A DNA stretch of 64,000 nt from Effrenium voratum (Eukaryota > Sar > Dinophyceae > Suessiales > Symbiodiniaceae): contig CAUJNA010003809.1 in NCBI GenBank assembly GCA_963377175.1, forward strand, positions 43,501 through 107,500, written 5' to 3'. Below, one piece after another: positions 48,676 to 61,200 of the stretch. The position numbers and the translations under genes were made by a program. Under the pieces are notes generated by a model. That model saw nothing but the letters and a program-made list of their open reading frames with translations, did not search any database and was not told where the DNA came from. The stretch's first letter is position 1. Each line of letters opens with the position of its first letter.

Positions 48676-49999
48676 CTGAAAGTCTGAAAGCGAAGGCCGA
48701 CCGATGTGCAAGCCGGCTCGGTTGGAGGAAGCTGGTAAGAACTAACATATTGCTCGCTGCCCCAACGTTGTCCAGCGAATGTTTGCAGAACATGGCCCAT
48801 ACCGCTGGAAATGAAGGATACCTCAACAAAAACGGATCAATGGACAAACTAGGAACACAGCTCTCAAACAAATGGGCCTGATTATTGCTGCTGAAGCTTT
48901 TTTTGAGCTGGCTCAGCTCTCAGCAAACAAAGCAACAGTAGCAGCAAAGTCACCCAGTTGCGGCTTCAAGAAAACGGATCATTCAGGGATGTTCAGGGAC
49001 ATTCAGGGAGGGGTGGAGATTCGCCATGCCATTCACAATCCGCAGAAATGCGAGCAAGTCGCCTTATCGATGTTTACAACTGCCCAATTCTGGAAACCTC
49101 CTTGCTGCATTACCCGGGAAAGTGGCAAGAAACAGAACACGTAAGTGTGGCTTCAACAAATACTAGACGGTCTTTTGTGTCTGAATATTTTGCAGACCTG
49201 TTTACATGAAAAACGAGCAATCAAACGTAGAGTGCGTCCTGTTCGCACCAAGCGACCCGCCACGAAATTTGCGCATGGTAAGGGCTCGAAAGAGGTCCCG
49301 GTATTCGGGGATTCTCGTTTGGGGATTCATTGGAGTGCAGGGGTCAACACGAATCCGGGACTCAAACGCAATCTGACTCTTCGGGCCTCCTAAAATGGGA
49401 CGGGCAAAGCTGGTCCCTGCCATTCACCTGGCATGCTGACTCAGCACTTACTTACCTGGTACGCTATGTTTTGGAGGATAATCCGTTCCCCCTATTAATA
49501 AAGGTCTCCCTAACAATAAATAATTGTTTCCAAAGTCCCAAATCGGGGAATACTACTTTGATAATAGCCAATACTAAACCAATTCTGAAGCAGGTATTTT
49601 CCTGCCCGTACTCAAATCCAGTCCCATTAGGGGGAACCGGGGCACGTTTCCTTTACTACGGCTGTACTACAAAGTTGCGACTTTCGAGCTGGAGCTGCGG
49701 GAGCACGTTTCCTTTACGGCTGTACAGACACACACCCACACACACACACACACGCGCACCTCCAGAGCCAGGGGAACCCTAATGATAAGAATTAGTTGCC
49801 GGCAGGGTTTGTTTTTATTGGGGGGGGCGTCTTATTTTTGGGGGGAGAGGATTACCGCGTTCAGCTTGGTTCAAATGTCAAAGCTGAACCCAAAGGTAAA
49901 CCATCTTTGGGGTACCCTCCCCCCATTGTGTCACACCCAAAATGCGTGTGCTTCCAGCTCCGATGTCTGAGCTGCCGATGTCCTGGATGTGGGGTGTGC

Positions 50000-50167
50000 C
50001 CGTACTGGAGGTAAACTCCATGGACATCCGGCGCTTGATGACCTCCTTCATGTGCCGGTTGATGTCCTGAACTCTGGCCTTCTGGGCCCTGAGTTCGAAA
50101 TTTTGTAGCCAGGCTTGGTTTGGAAGAACCTCTTGGGCCCCAAAGACTTGCTTGGCCACACCAGGCC
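50000..50167 (-). CDS. Linker exon after isoamylase: PGVAKQVFGAQEVLPNQAWL...
   Basis: 168-nt exon, open and helical (QNFELRAQKARVQDINRHMK, then EVIKRRMSMEF). I recognise no family. Acceptor TGGCTCTAG is in phase with the isoamylase exon at 52183. A donor GCACAC after ACGG leaves phase 1, which fits the exon at 48675. The frame remains open beyond this donor (GTPHIQDIGSSDIGAG), so the end is uncertain. Confidence 0.7.
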
Positions 50168-51654
50168 CTAGAGCCAAGAAGAAAGTAGAGCTCAGTGTCT
50201 GTTGATATCATCAGCTCAAGCCTAAGAGAGTCAAATGTCGATGCACAATTGCAGTAGAAACTTGGCCCAAAATACATCCCACGACAAGGGTGGTACTTTG
50301 GGACAACAACATTAAAGGGCTTCAAACAAATATCATCTCGGTTGTTCGCTCCAACGACACCCACTGGTACTACTTGGGGATCAACAACTGCATATTCAAG
50401 GGGATCTATGTGGAACACATATCCATTCCTCCCACGCACACACTCTCACACACACACACTCGTCCTGCATTCAGCCCAAGTGGCCGATGAACAAACTTCC
50501 TACCACTCCCCACGCCATACTCGCTCAATGCTCATATCCAATGTCTGCACAGTGCTCAAACAATACTAAACCAAATGAAACTCAAACCTGGAAACTAACT
50601 CAAACAAACACCTCAACCCAATCTCAGCAGGAAGCAACAGCAATACTAAATTTCATGGAAACTCCAACCTGCAATGAGAAATCAAAATGGAAGCTCAACT
50701 CGCTTCTGAGAAGCAAGCACTGGCAATACTAAATCACTTGACAATTCCGATTGGCCAAAGCAATCCTGCTCGATTCTAAATCAATTGATTTGGTGGGAGA
50801 GGAATCGTTTGAGACAGGTTGCTTGGTCGAGGGCCGTCAAAGCATAGTATGTTTTGAACAGGTCATGCCGAAGCTGATCGTCCATCTCCCCGCCTCAGAC
50901 CTGTTCCGCCTCCTTTGCTGGCTTGTTTTTTCTTTCTTTTTTTTACCAACGGTGAAGGCATTCAGTCAACGAGTCTGCCATTCCTCGGATTCGGAGACCC
51001 TCAAACCTGGAGAGGAGACCTTGCTTGAGGAGGCCTCGAAGTCCCGACGGTCAAAAGGCAAGCTGCCTCCAGTCCATCCATCTTCCTGTGATTCTGATGT
51101 GCCAAAGGGCAGTCCTGATGGGCGCCGTACTCCGCATCTGTCCTGGCATACTCCTTGATCGACCTGGGCGGCCGAAATGGAACGAGCGGAGGCGCTGGCT
51201 TCAGCTAGCCGCCCTTTGCTCTCTCTCTCCGCAAAGGAAGGACTCCAATGCTGCACTGGAAAGAATGCTCACTTCCTGAGTGAATGGGCCAACAAAAAGT
51301 TTGGACTCATTTGTATTTCTACCACCAAAAGTGTCTTCCCAAAATGTTTGAAGTCCAGGAACTCGAAGAGTGAGTGCAAAACATGACAAGCAAGTGCATC
51401 GCAGGAGGCGCTGGTCGAAACAAAGGCTTGCCACCAGACGCAAACCAGAAGACAACTTGAGTCGGCAAAAACAGCAGAAGGCCCTCACTTTTCTGGCTAG
51501 TGTCTTCTGCTAGGTGCGGCCGTCCTACAAAGCGTTCGAGTTGTTTCTTTTGTGCAAGCTACTTTTTGTCGGAGTAGGTCTTCAGCACGATGCAGCTGTA
51601 GGGCTGCCTGGGCAGTGCGATCTCAAACAGTATAGCATAGCATTCTCGTGTCGG

Positions 51655-51780
51655 CTGTGTGTGTGTGTGTGTGCGCTTTTGTATGCGTATGTGTATGTAC
51701 GTCTGTATGTGGGTCACAATCCGTGTTTGTATGTGTACGTATGTGTATGTGTATATATATTATACTATATATGCGTGTGT
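51655..51780. repeat. (TG)n/(TATG)n microsatellite
   Basis: TGTGTGTG, GTATGTGTATG and TATATATTATAC runs. Confidence 0.88.
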
Positions 51781-52014
51781 AGAATGCGTCCCAAGCCAGT
51801 GGCGCGCCGCATGTCACGTTGGCACCACGCAACAACTTGGGCCCAAACTTGATGCCTTTCTATGCTCGATGTTGCTCGTCCAAGATCGTGTAAGGTTGAT
51901 GACAGCCGTTCTAACGTACACAAATCCGTGCAACATGCAAGCACCGGACTCTGGCCACATGCCGGCCTTCCAATCAGTCAACCCCTCGTCGCCTCGCTCC
52001 CAAAGACTGAAATT

Positions 52015-52130
52015 CGCCAAGGGAAAAGCCTGTACCCCCAGTGAACATCCCCATCCCCACTAAAATAGGTTCTAAAATGAGTGGTGCACCTACCCCAAAA
52101 TGGGATCCCATTTGTTTTGACCCACAGCCA
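52015..52130 (-). mobile_element. Family 1 MITE-like element, decayed 5' end
   Basis: The right end TTTTGACCCACAGCC is intact; the left end is degenerate. A second fragment of the same family lies at 52156-52182. Confidence 0.8.
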
Positions 52131-52155
52131 GTTCTTGGAGGATTCGCCAAGGGCC

Positions 52156-52182
52156 CCAGTAATAGACTAAAATGGGTGGTGC
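52156..52182 (-). mobile_element. Family 1 fragment forming an intron start
   Basis: Plus-strand AATAGACTAAAATGGGTGGT is internal family-1 sequence (compare 41795-41815). It abuts the isoamylase exon end at 52183, so GCACCACCC, the proposed GC donor, is repeat-derived. Confidence 0.7.
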
Positions 52183-52281
52183 ATTCGAGGTGCATCACGT
52201 AGGACTGCGAGGTGATCTTCACCGACGAGGCCTCGTTCTCGCAGATGTCCTTTGGTGCTGGCAGGTTGGTGTCGATGATGC
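52183..52281 (-). CDS. Last recognisable isoamylase exon: [12 protein letters not shown]...YVMHLE
   Basis: [12 protein letters not shown] is the family's 'RVVDTNLPSPDD' motif; [12 protein letters not shown] is the final strand. The exon can end at GAAT before GCACCACCC, bases that belong to a fragment of the family-1 repeat. One base T then joins GG of the exon at 50167 as Trp, so the frame does not stop. Without that splice the next in-frame stop lies in the intron. Confidence 0.85.
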
Positions 52282-55200
52282 CTCGAGAAAACTGCTCTAG
52301 GAGCCAAAAGAGACAGCTGGTCGTCCCAAAAGGGTTTGCAACCATGTTTGTTTGCCATGTCATCAAAGAATCTATAGTTGCAAACATTCAAGTACCCCAA
52401 GCTGCCAAGGCTTGTTGTATGACACGTTGTATGACATGTTGGATGGCTGAGTGCCACAAATTTGGGGATGACCCTTCTTGGGAAGCTAGCAAGCAAGCAA
52501 TTCTGAATTTCACGCATTCAGTGCACCTGACAAAGCCATGTTTGGGTCACTGCCGCTGCTTCAAAAGAAAGCGGGCACTTGCGTTGGGTGGTCAAGCCAA
52601 CCTCAAAGAGCCCCGCTCGCCCGCAGCTGAGTGGCGGTACCAAGGCTTATCTTGCGGCAGGTCGCAACATCTCACCTGCGCGTAAGGGAACAAATTGAAG
52701 GCTTGATGCATTGCAAATAACCAGCCACTAAGCTGTTGGGAATCAACATTGACATTCGCATTCTGGTCTGGAGCGCCTGCCTCCACATCATGACACTGAC
52801 AGGTGTGCGGATCAGAGAAAGCAAAAATGCCTGCCATCAACTCCTCAACCGCTCGAACAAGTTGTCCAAGTGGATAGATCAAACGGGAGGGACCACAACA
52901 ACAAATGCGACACTGCCAATGACCGGTTCTGGGTAGATCAAGGCTAATGCCAGCCGTGGGTCAGAGCGTTGGAGCGTGGCGCTCGAGTTGCGACACGATG
53001 TTGATCACTCCAAAGGGACACAGCTGCACGCGAATAAGCAAGCCATCGAAACACTGAGCCTGAACAGTAAGACCGCCAACTATCTGGGTCCAAGTCTTAT
53101 GCCCACAACTTGACAGCAACCCATAACTCCGGTTTATAGGTTAAACCAAGACATCCCACCAACTATAGGAACCAATCCATGGGGTGTTCATTAAAAGGTC
53201 CTTTATATGGGATGACCATTGGGGGAAACCAGCAAAAAATGATATTTCAACCACGTGGATAAAGTTACCCATGGTCAAACCAAGGGGCCGTATACGGAAT
53301 GTTGAATCCCCCAAAAATCGAAGTTCTATTGCCGCGGGTGTATCCCATCAGCTTGTATTTGATTTGACTCCGGTTTATGGGTGAAACCAAGGCATCCCAC
53401 CAATTGATTCTTGGAAGCAAGACATGGCTGTGGGTCAAAACCCTGTACCCCTGGTGAACATCAAAATAGGTGGCAAATGGATGTTCATCCACCCCAAAAT
53501 GGAGCCATAGGTTACGCCCCATGGCCACATGTCAAGAGACATTGTCACATCAGTCGAATGATTCTAGGCGGCGATCTGGGCCTCATGGCCCGCGTTGAAT
53601 GCTACCATCAAGCCAGCATAGCCTTGACCTGTGGCCTGGCCGGGGGGACGGGTGGGGCTTGGGGGCGGGGGGAGGTGCTCTCTGTGCTCTTTCCGGAGGA
53701 TGTTGTACCAGTTGTACCAGTGTACCAGTTGACCAGTTGCGCAAAGAGGGGTGCTACCGGGTTTTCCCCTACAGGTTGCAATTTACTGGTGGTGTCCGTT
53801 GAAACGATCGCCACTCTTGGAGGTTCCCAAAAGGGAAATGGAGGAACCCCTGGCAAAGCACATGTCCAACTCCAATCAAGAATCCTGGAATTGTCTTGGA
53901 AGCCCATACCATCAGCTTGGATTTGGTCGTGCATCAGCCGTTCACACTTTCGAGGCACATTGACTTGCCCCGCTCCAGAAACATCCGTTCTCCCAAGTGC
54001 ACGGATTGCTCAGCTGCACACACACACACACATGGCAGGTTGGCGTGGTGGTCGTGAAGGACATAGCAAATGTAGTTGTAGGGATCATCCCAGTGAACTC
54101 GCCACCAAATGTCCTGCAGGCAGGCTGTACCCTAGTCCTCTTACACTATATAGTTGTTGCACAGTCAGTCTGCAACGAAGAGAGCATACTAGGGAGTAGA
54201 AGCAGGAAATGGATTTGGGAGAAAGTCCCATGCCAAGTCGCTTTCCTCGTCCTTGATTTACATGCTTAAAACTTAGCGACAACCTTTCCTGGCTTGAATA
54301 TGCTATGACAACTGGCAGCCAAAAGTGTAAATGGATCCTTGACAAATCGACTGTTTGTTCTGTTTTTCCCAGTGTAATCTTGCTAAGATATATGGCATAG
54401 GGACTTCACCTAAACACTATCTTGTGCCAAACAACGTTTGCAAGAGCGTACTTGTCCTACAAAATATTCAAAACAAGCAAACAAAACACAACTGCATCCA
54501 TATAGCATGTCCAGCAACTTGCTGATGGTCGTGTCATCACAGTTGTGGCATCCTTTGGTCCTGCATGCCCTTGTGTAGCCTTGACAAAGACTGGTCGCTT
54601 CAAAAGGAAGCAGCCGCATCATGCAGCAAAGCCACTACCTATCATGAACAGGGTTGAGCTCTGCTGTATAAACCTCCCTGTCTGCCACTCGCGGAAGGAA
54701 TCCCCACTGAAAAGGTCACGTCTGAAATCAGTCCTGGGGGTCAATCAGCTGGTGGCATGACTGTCACTTTCCGGAACTGCAATTCTGCACCGAACAGCGT
54801 TCGCAGCCGATCGCGTCCTTGTTGGACATGAACTCTTCCCTGTTGAAGATGCCGGCATATTGCTTCCTGCAAAACCAAACCATGGCTCTCCCTCCCACGA
54901 GCGCCCCAGGCCTCAAGGAGATCAACAGCCGCACGAAGCGCATGAGATTGTTCTCTTGTTTCTCAGAGTCACCTGGGGTGACAAACGGCCATGGGCTTTT
55001 CAAAATCCAAATCGGTTCGCCCCCAGTGAACATCCGATTCAATCCCCACTAAAATAGGTTCTAAAATGTGCGGTGAATTCACCTACCCCAAAATGGGCCA
55101 TTGGTTTTGACCCACAGCCAAATAGCACCAAGAAGGGCAGCTTGCACTTTGAAGGTCTGAAGCCCAATATAGAAACCAATGACACCCGTGGAGGATTTTT

Positions 55201-58200
55201 CCCAGGGATCGGACGCATTTGGCGGGTCCATGTGGGCGGAAAAGCTGACCCTGTGGATTGCCAGCGCGAATTCATGGGGATTCATGTGGACCGTGCAATC
55301 TTCAGCTGGCGAAGCTTCTCCGGCTTCTCAGCGTCTTCACGACACAATATACAGAGCACATCTGAACAAGATCTGCTTTCTGGAAGGTCGCCTAAGTGGC
55401 ACTCATGCATCCCGGTGATGGGCTCTGACATGCGCCCCCTATCATGGTACGACTGTTGCGGCCAGAAGCTCCCTCCAAACAGTATGAGACTGATGCAATG
55501 TAAACAATGCAAACACAAGAGATGTCCGATTGATCAAAGCAACACTCAGTGACTGAGCAACACATATCCCAACATACTCTCATAGCTTGCGTGGGCAGCT
55601 GCCAAGCGACTCCAAGAAAACCAGCAGCGCGCATCTTGGCACCAGCCGTTGTTGCAGCCCCGCTGGGAACGGCCATACTCATCACCATAGAGAATCCTGG
55701 CGATTCTGGAAGGGGTCGTTGATTCGGGCGCCGCAAAATCAGAATGGCAGATACCCCTCCTCCCACCAACATAGCATTTGTGGGAGGGTAGCTGACATAG
55801 GTGTCCTTTTTGGAAAATAGATGGCCCTGGCAATGGAATAAAACCAATCGAAACAGTGCCATCTATTTCTAATCAAGCTAACCTAAAAAGGACGCCTATG
55901 GTAGCTGGAAGATAAATGTCCTCTTCAAGGGACTTTGTCAGGTTCCATGGCAACGTGGGAGGGCGGGGTAGGCCAAGCCTGTCCGTTACCTGCACCCCGA
56001 GGATCCGGCACCGACGTCATCTCAAGTTAGAACCGTTCACCCGAAACGAAACGAAAAAACGCGACGGGGCGGTCATGGGCGTTCCGGCGCTCATAAACAA
56101 AGCCACCATAAAGTTCCGGATCTGACGGCTGCGGAGGTGATTCACGCCCCCATCACCTGCGAGCCGATGGAAAATCGGAAAACCACCGAGATCCACAGGT
56201 CAAAGGAGAACCTCTGAAAAAATGTCACTGGGGACCCAGGTGAGCGAAACATGACACAGGCCAATGGCATGGAACTTGTTGTTTGGACTTGGCATTCTCC
56301 CCTGGGTGATTCCCAAAGGGTACCGCTGCTTCAAGCATGCGGGGTCCGTTTAGTAAACTCCCACTAGGTCCTCCAGTAGAGAGGTTAGAATAAGGGTAAC
56401 CTTTTTTCTGTAGTCTACTTTAGTAGGGCAACCCTGGCCTCCCAACCAAAAAAGGGGTGAAAAAGGGCACTACTGGGACCTAGCTGGGAATCTGGGTGTT
56501 GCCCTTGTTGTAGCCCCACAGGGTCCCTCCGAGTGATATCTGGGAAGGCTTTTCTAAGGCCTTGTGCAGTCTCTGTGGTGACCCTGGTGGAGGTTACCTC
56601 GCCACACGCGAGAAGGATTTGCACAAACCAAGAAGACATGAATGAGATCATTGCGGCAGCTGTCCCGGAAAATGAGCGGGAAGCAGCAGACCAGGAGCAG
56701 AAATCAGCCGAATATGCGCTGAAACCAGGAAAATGTGCGGGAACTGCTAGAATGAATGCAAACATCTTAAGAGGATCCAACAGGCTCATTTTAGGGCCGC
56801 ATTACACAATGTTGTGATTGTCCGCCGACACCAAGTCAAATGTAAATACAATTCCCATTTCACCAGGAAAAAATGTAAACGCAAGTCCCAATTCGCAAAG
56901 AAGCTCCAGCAGAAGCAAATCCAACAAAACCTCGCACCAAGCGATCCACAATACATTGAAACTCACATCCTATTTCACTCAGGCAATTCCGAAAAGGGAA
57001 ACTCAAAGTTGGGCCTTATGAATATCTGAAGTCCTACGAATTTTCATCTCATTGATTTGCTGGTCGCTGGACAGGAGAAGCGAAAGGATGGCAAAGTCGG
57101 GGGCCTGTGTCACCTTCGTGGCCACAGTTCCATGAGTTGTTGTGGTCATCTCCGCTATTCTCACCGTTGCAGGTGTTGTGCTTGCCGTTGTAAGAGACAA
57201 GATCCTGCGGCATCCATCAATGTTCAGCGAAGCAAACACCTCTCCAAGCAAGACGACCCAACTCATAGGCTGCCAAGGTCTAATAGAAGTTTAAAATGCT
57301 CACCTCTTCCGTGACATTGGCTGCTGTGGTCCTTCAGTGTGAAGCCATCATGGGCAGTGATGAAGTTGATGGAATGGAAAGGCTTCCTGCCATTGTGCTT
57401 GAAGAGGTCCGAGCTTCCGCAAATCCTGGCCACTGGCGCACCCCCCATCCACACACACAGCTGGCAGAGAACGTGAGTCACTGGACCGGCCAGGAACGTT
57501 CCAAGCCGCTTTGGCGACTAGAAGGTGCCTGCCTTCGGCTTGCCAGAATCTATTTCGCTGTGAGTGAGCATCATGAATGAGCATCGGCCAAGACGGTGTG
57601 ACAGCGTAACTTTCGCAACACCATTACATGAGCTAGGTCTCCTTGCAACTGGATCAAAACCGTGTTCTGAACAAACGAAAGCAGAATTCAATCACTGCAA
57701 TTATCCATGTAGATGATTGCAGCCGTCTGCAAAGAACCCGCATGCTGGTAGGTTTTGAAAGGCCACATTCAAACGAGCCGAAGGAGTCTGCAGCCCCGGT
57801 TTCACCGGCGAAACAACGTACCAGCTGCATAATGTCAACTCCGTTGTCCTCCCGTGGTTGAAGGTAAGCCGTGCAATCTAAGGATGCTGGAGATTCGTGG
57901 ACGAAAACACCAGGTTTTCTGTCAATGTGCATCTGTTACGTCTGCCTGAGAGAAAAAAAAAAAAAAAAAAACGCCTACCAGGATCATAACTGGCAACCTC
58001 AAACTGGGGGGGGGGGGCATCAGGCCAACTTCATCCTTTGCGGCGCAAACTGGACAGTCGTATTCTGTGCCCGATCATGCTTGACCTGGCTGTGAGTTCA
58101 AGAGATGATCAGATGATGACACCTTGAGGTGAAGATACTGAAAGCCCATGATCCCCTGGATGTTGAAACGAATGCCGAAAAGCAAACCAGCTATTTGCAG

Positions 58201-61200
58201 GAGTTTCGGCATGTTTCGGACAGAGCCAAGGGCCTGTTCTGGAACGCTTCAGCCGCCTGGTGGCGAAGTCCCCCTTCTTGCCCTCGTCTCCCTTGATGAA
58301 GCAGCGTATCGTATCGCGGAAGATGCCGTTCCTTGCAAGACCAGGCGCCTCCCTAAATGTTCCCTTCAAAACGCCAAACGTCACGCCGCAAACATCACCT
58401 AAATGTTGCCTTCAAACATCGCGCCGCCAAAACGAAGAAGCTCACTGAAAAGATTGGTCAAACTGGCGTTTGATATCCCCAACACAGGATGTATGGGGAG
58501 GGCTCCCTGAAAACTCACGGCCAAGAAAAGCAACCGTGATCCAGTCACCCTTCAAATGTCTCAACTTGCACGTTGGCGAGGGAATTCCGTCGAAATCCCT
58601 CCAAAGAGCTCGCTGCCACAAACTCACCCCCCTAGGCCATGCACTGCCAAGCGACCATTCGGCCCATCTGGGAGGTCCACCAGATGGAAACTTTCCCACC
58701 AGGTAGCCTCGCAAGGGGGCTCCCGCGAATGGACGCTCCGGGCATGCCATGTTCGCCGGCAAAAGGCACTATGCACTTTGTGTGCTGAGAATCGCAACTT
58801 GCCGAGACTATGCGCCTCGCCCAAAAAGGACATGTTGTGCAACCCAAACGTGCAAGAATCAAAACAACCCAGAAGGGAGTGTCCTTTTGTAGGGGGACCT
58901 CCCAAAAGGATGGTTTTCCTTTTGGTTTCCCCTTGAAACCAACCTGAAAAGGGTACCCTCAAAAAAATAACTCCCAAAAAAGTAAATCAGAATTCGTTGC
59001 ATGCGCTGCTCCATCTTGCGCATCAAACGTGGAGCATGAGCAAATCTAAAGCCCAGCAACGAATGCACGAATCCTGCCGGCACTTTGAGCCAGGTCAGCT
59101 CCTGTGCTCTCGTTCTCCCTTTGCTATCGTTCTTTCCTTATTTATTTCCTTCCTTCCGGTCCTTCCTTTTTTTCTCTGTCTCTCTCTCTCTCCCCTATCA
59201 CAACAGAATCAAGCAGCGTATGCTATATTGTTCATGCACATATGTAGCAAATATCGCAAGCAGGGAACATGTACACACACACACACTCTCACACACACAC
59301 ACATATCAACTGCGGCATTTGTTGGCACCTCGCCATGCCTATGTGAACATGCAATCAGGCAAGCGTGTGTGAGTGCAGAACCTGCACGCAAACTTCGCAA
59401 CCGGCGTCGTGGACTGGCAGGTGTTGTGTTGTTGGGTGTCTATGAGCCGCTACCAGAAGACTGACACCTCTTCGCACAAAGCAGCAGAACTGAATGCCAA
59501 GGTGCCATCCGGCCAGGAGCAGTCCCACGCTTCTGCGATAAACTTTGCTCTCCTCAAGCAGCGGTGGGGATCCAGACGTTAGGGGTGTAGTCTATTTTAG
59601 TAGGGGAACCCTCCCCAAAATAGGGTAAAAGGGCACTACTGGGGGATTTGCCTAAACTTGACAAGTGAGCAAGCCTCTGAGTGGGGTTTCGTCTGCGAGC
59701 ATTTGCTTGACATTCTTGGGCCGACTGTCTGCGTCCCATTTGGCCCAAGCTCGCGCTCTCTCACAGATCACCTTGGGACCTCACCACACACGTGCGAGGA
59801 AAAAGGCACCCCGAGGTGGGCCATTTATGAGAGCCCAGCCGGAAGCCGAGGAAAGGAGCGCCACCAAAAGAAACACAAAAACAGAACACGGGTGCGTTTT
59901 GCGTCGGGGAAAAACAAGACACGGGTATCCCCAAACAACTTCACTAACTCTCCTTCGCCGAGCCTCCACCACCACACCACCACCACAAGCAACTGTTCAA
60001 AAGAGAAGGGTTGGGAGGGGGCCTGTGACCCCTCAATAGCTTTAGCGGTTTGCTCTGACCCTGATAATGTTTGGGGGGCCTTTACTAACAGAAAGACTGC
60101 AGTATTTCCCTATGAATAGGCTACCAAAACACTACAGCAAAGCTGTCAGATGCGCAAGCAAGCCGGCCACGATTTGTTTCTACTGTGCGACGTGGTTGTT
60201 GGTTTGTGATCAGCTTGTTCCAGGCCGTGTCGCCTTGGTTTGTTCAAGTGAGCTTTCTTGGGCCTCTTGTCGCTGCCAGCCTGGCCTTCTGAGTGGCAGC
60301 TGGGTTCAATTCCAGTTCAATACTTCTACCCTGAGCGCGCACCTGTCAGCCCTAAGGAACTTGCCACTACAAAGTTGACAAAGGCGGAGGCTTTTCCTCC
60401 CCCTTTCCATGGGAGGCTCGACGCCCACGCCGATCAAGTTGGCCTTTTCTTTACCCCGGCGGATGCGCTTGGTCATCTGAGTGGCCGCGGCAGTTGAACG
60501 TGCTCATGAGTCGCAAATGGACTCCAACCAGTCCGAACGAAAAGAACCAACAGGGGTCTGCACCACCAATGATCAACCCAGCCATTGCAGCCGGGTCTCT
60601 TGAGCTTGGGCTCATTTGCCATCTTCTTGATCAGCAGTGGATCCATGGACACCTTCCGAGAATGCCAACGGGAGGGACGAGCTGACGTCAGCTCGTCCCA
60701 ACAGGAAGAAAGGGGGAGGCTCCTGGCACCTAATCCCTTCGTTCTGCTTATGCCAGCTGCAACTTCTCATAGCTAAAGCAGAATTCTGTTCAAATCCCAT
60801 GGCTCAGTGGAGCAAGCATACATGTTGGTGTCCATCCCATATTCACTACAAAGAATCAAGCCAAAATGTTAAAGCTCGACTAGGTTGATCTTTGACTCGA
60901 TAAAGAAAGTCTTTGCTAGTTACGGGGGGAAGTAGTTTTCCACTAGCTCAACAAATACTCAGCTTCCCTCTAGTTAACTCTAGTTGGTGGTTTCGATTGG
61001 TGACTTGGATTGGTGGTTTGGGGTTGGGGGTAGGTTCCCAATTTGCCATCTACGTCAAATCCCCAAGCCACTAATCCAAACCACCAACTGAGGGTTGCCT
61101 GAAACACGAATGGTCAAAGGTCAAGCAAAAACGCAAAGCAGCCCGCCCCAAGCCGCACCTTGCCATCATTCCCTCTTGTGAGGGCGGAGGCCAAATCAAA

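Noticed and set aside
49861..50439. 192-residue minus-strand open frame (SRAWCGQASLWGPRG...)
   Set aside because: Composition is poor, and the other frame over 50167-50000 joins in phase to the isoamylase exon.
57950..57971. A-run as poly(A) tail of a retroposed gene
   Set aside because: No gene-like sequence upstream and no target duplication; several A- and C-runs of this kind occur in the window.
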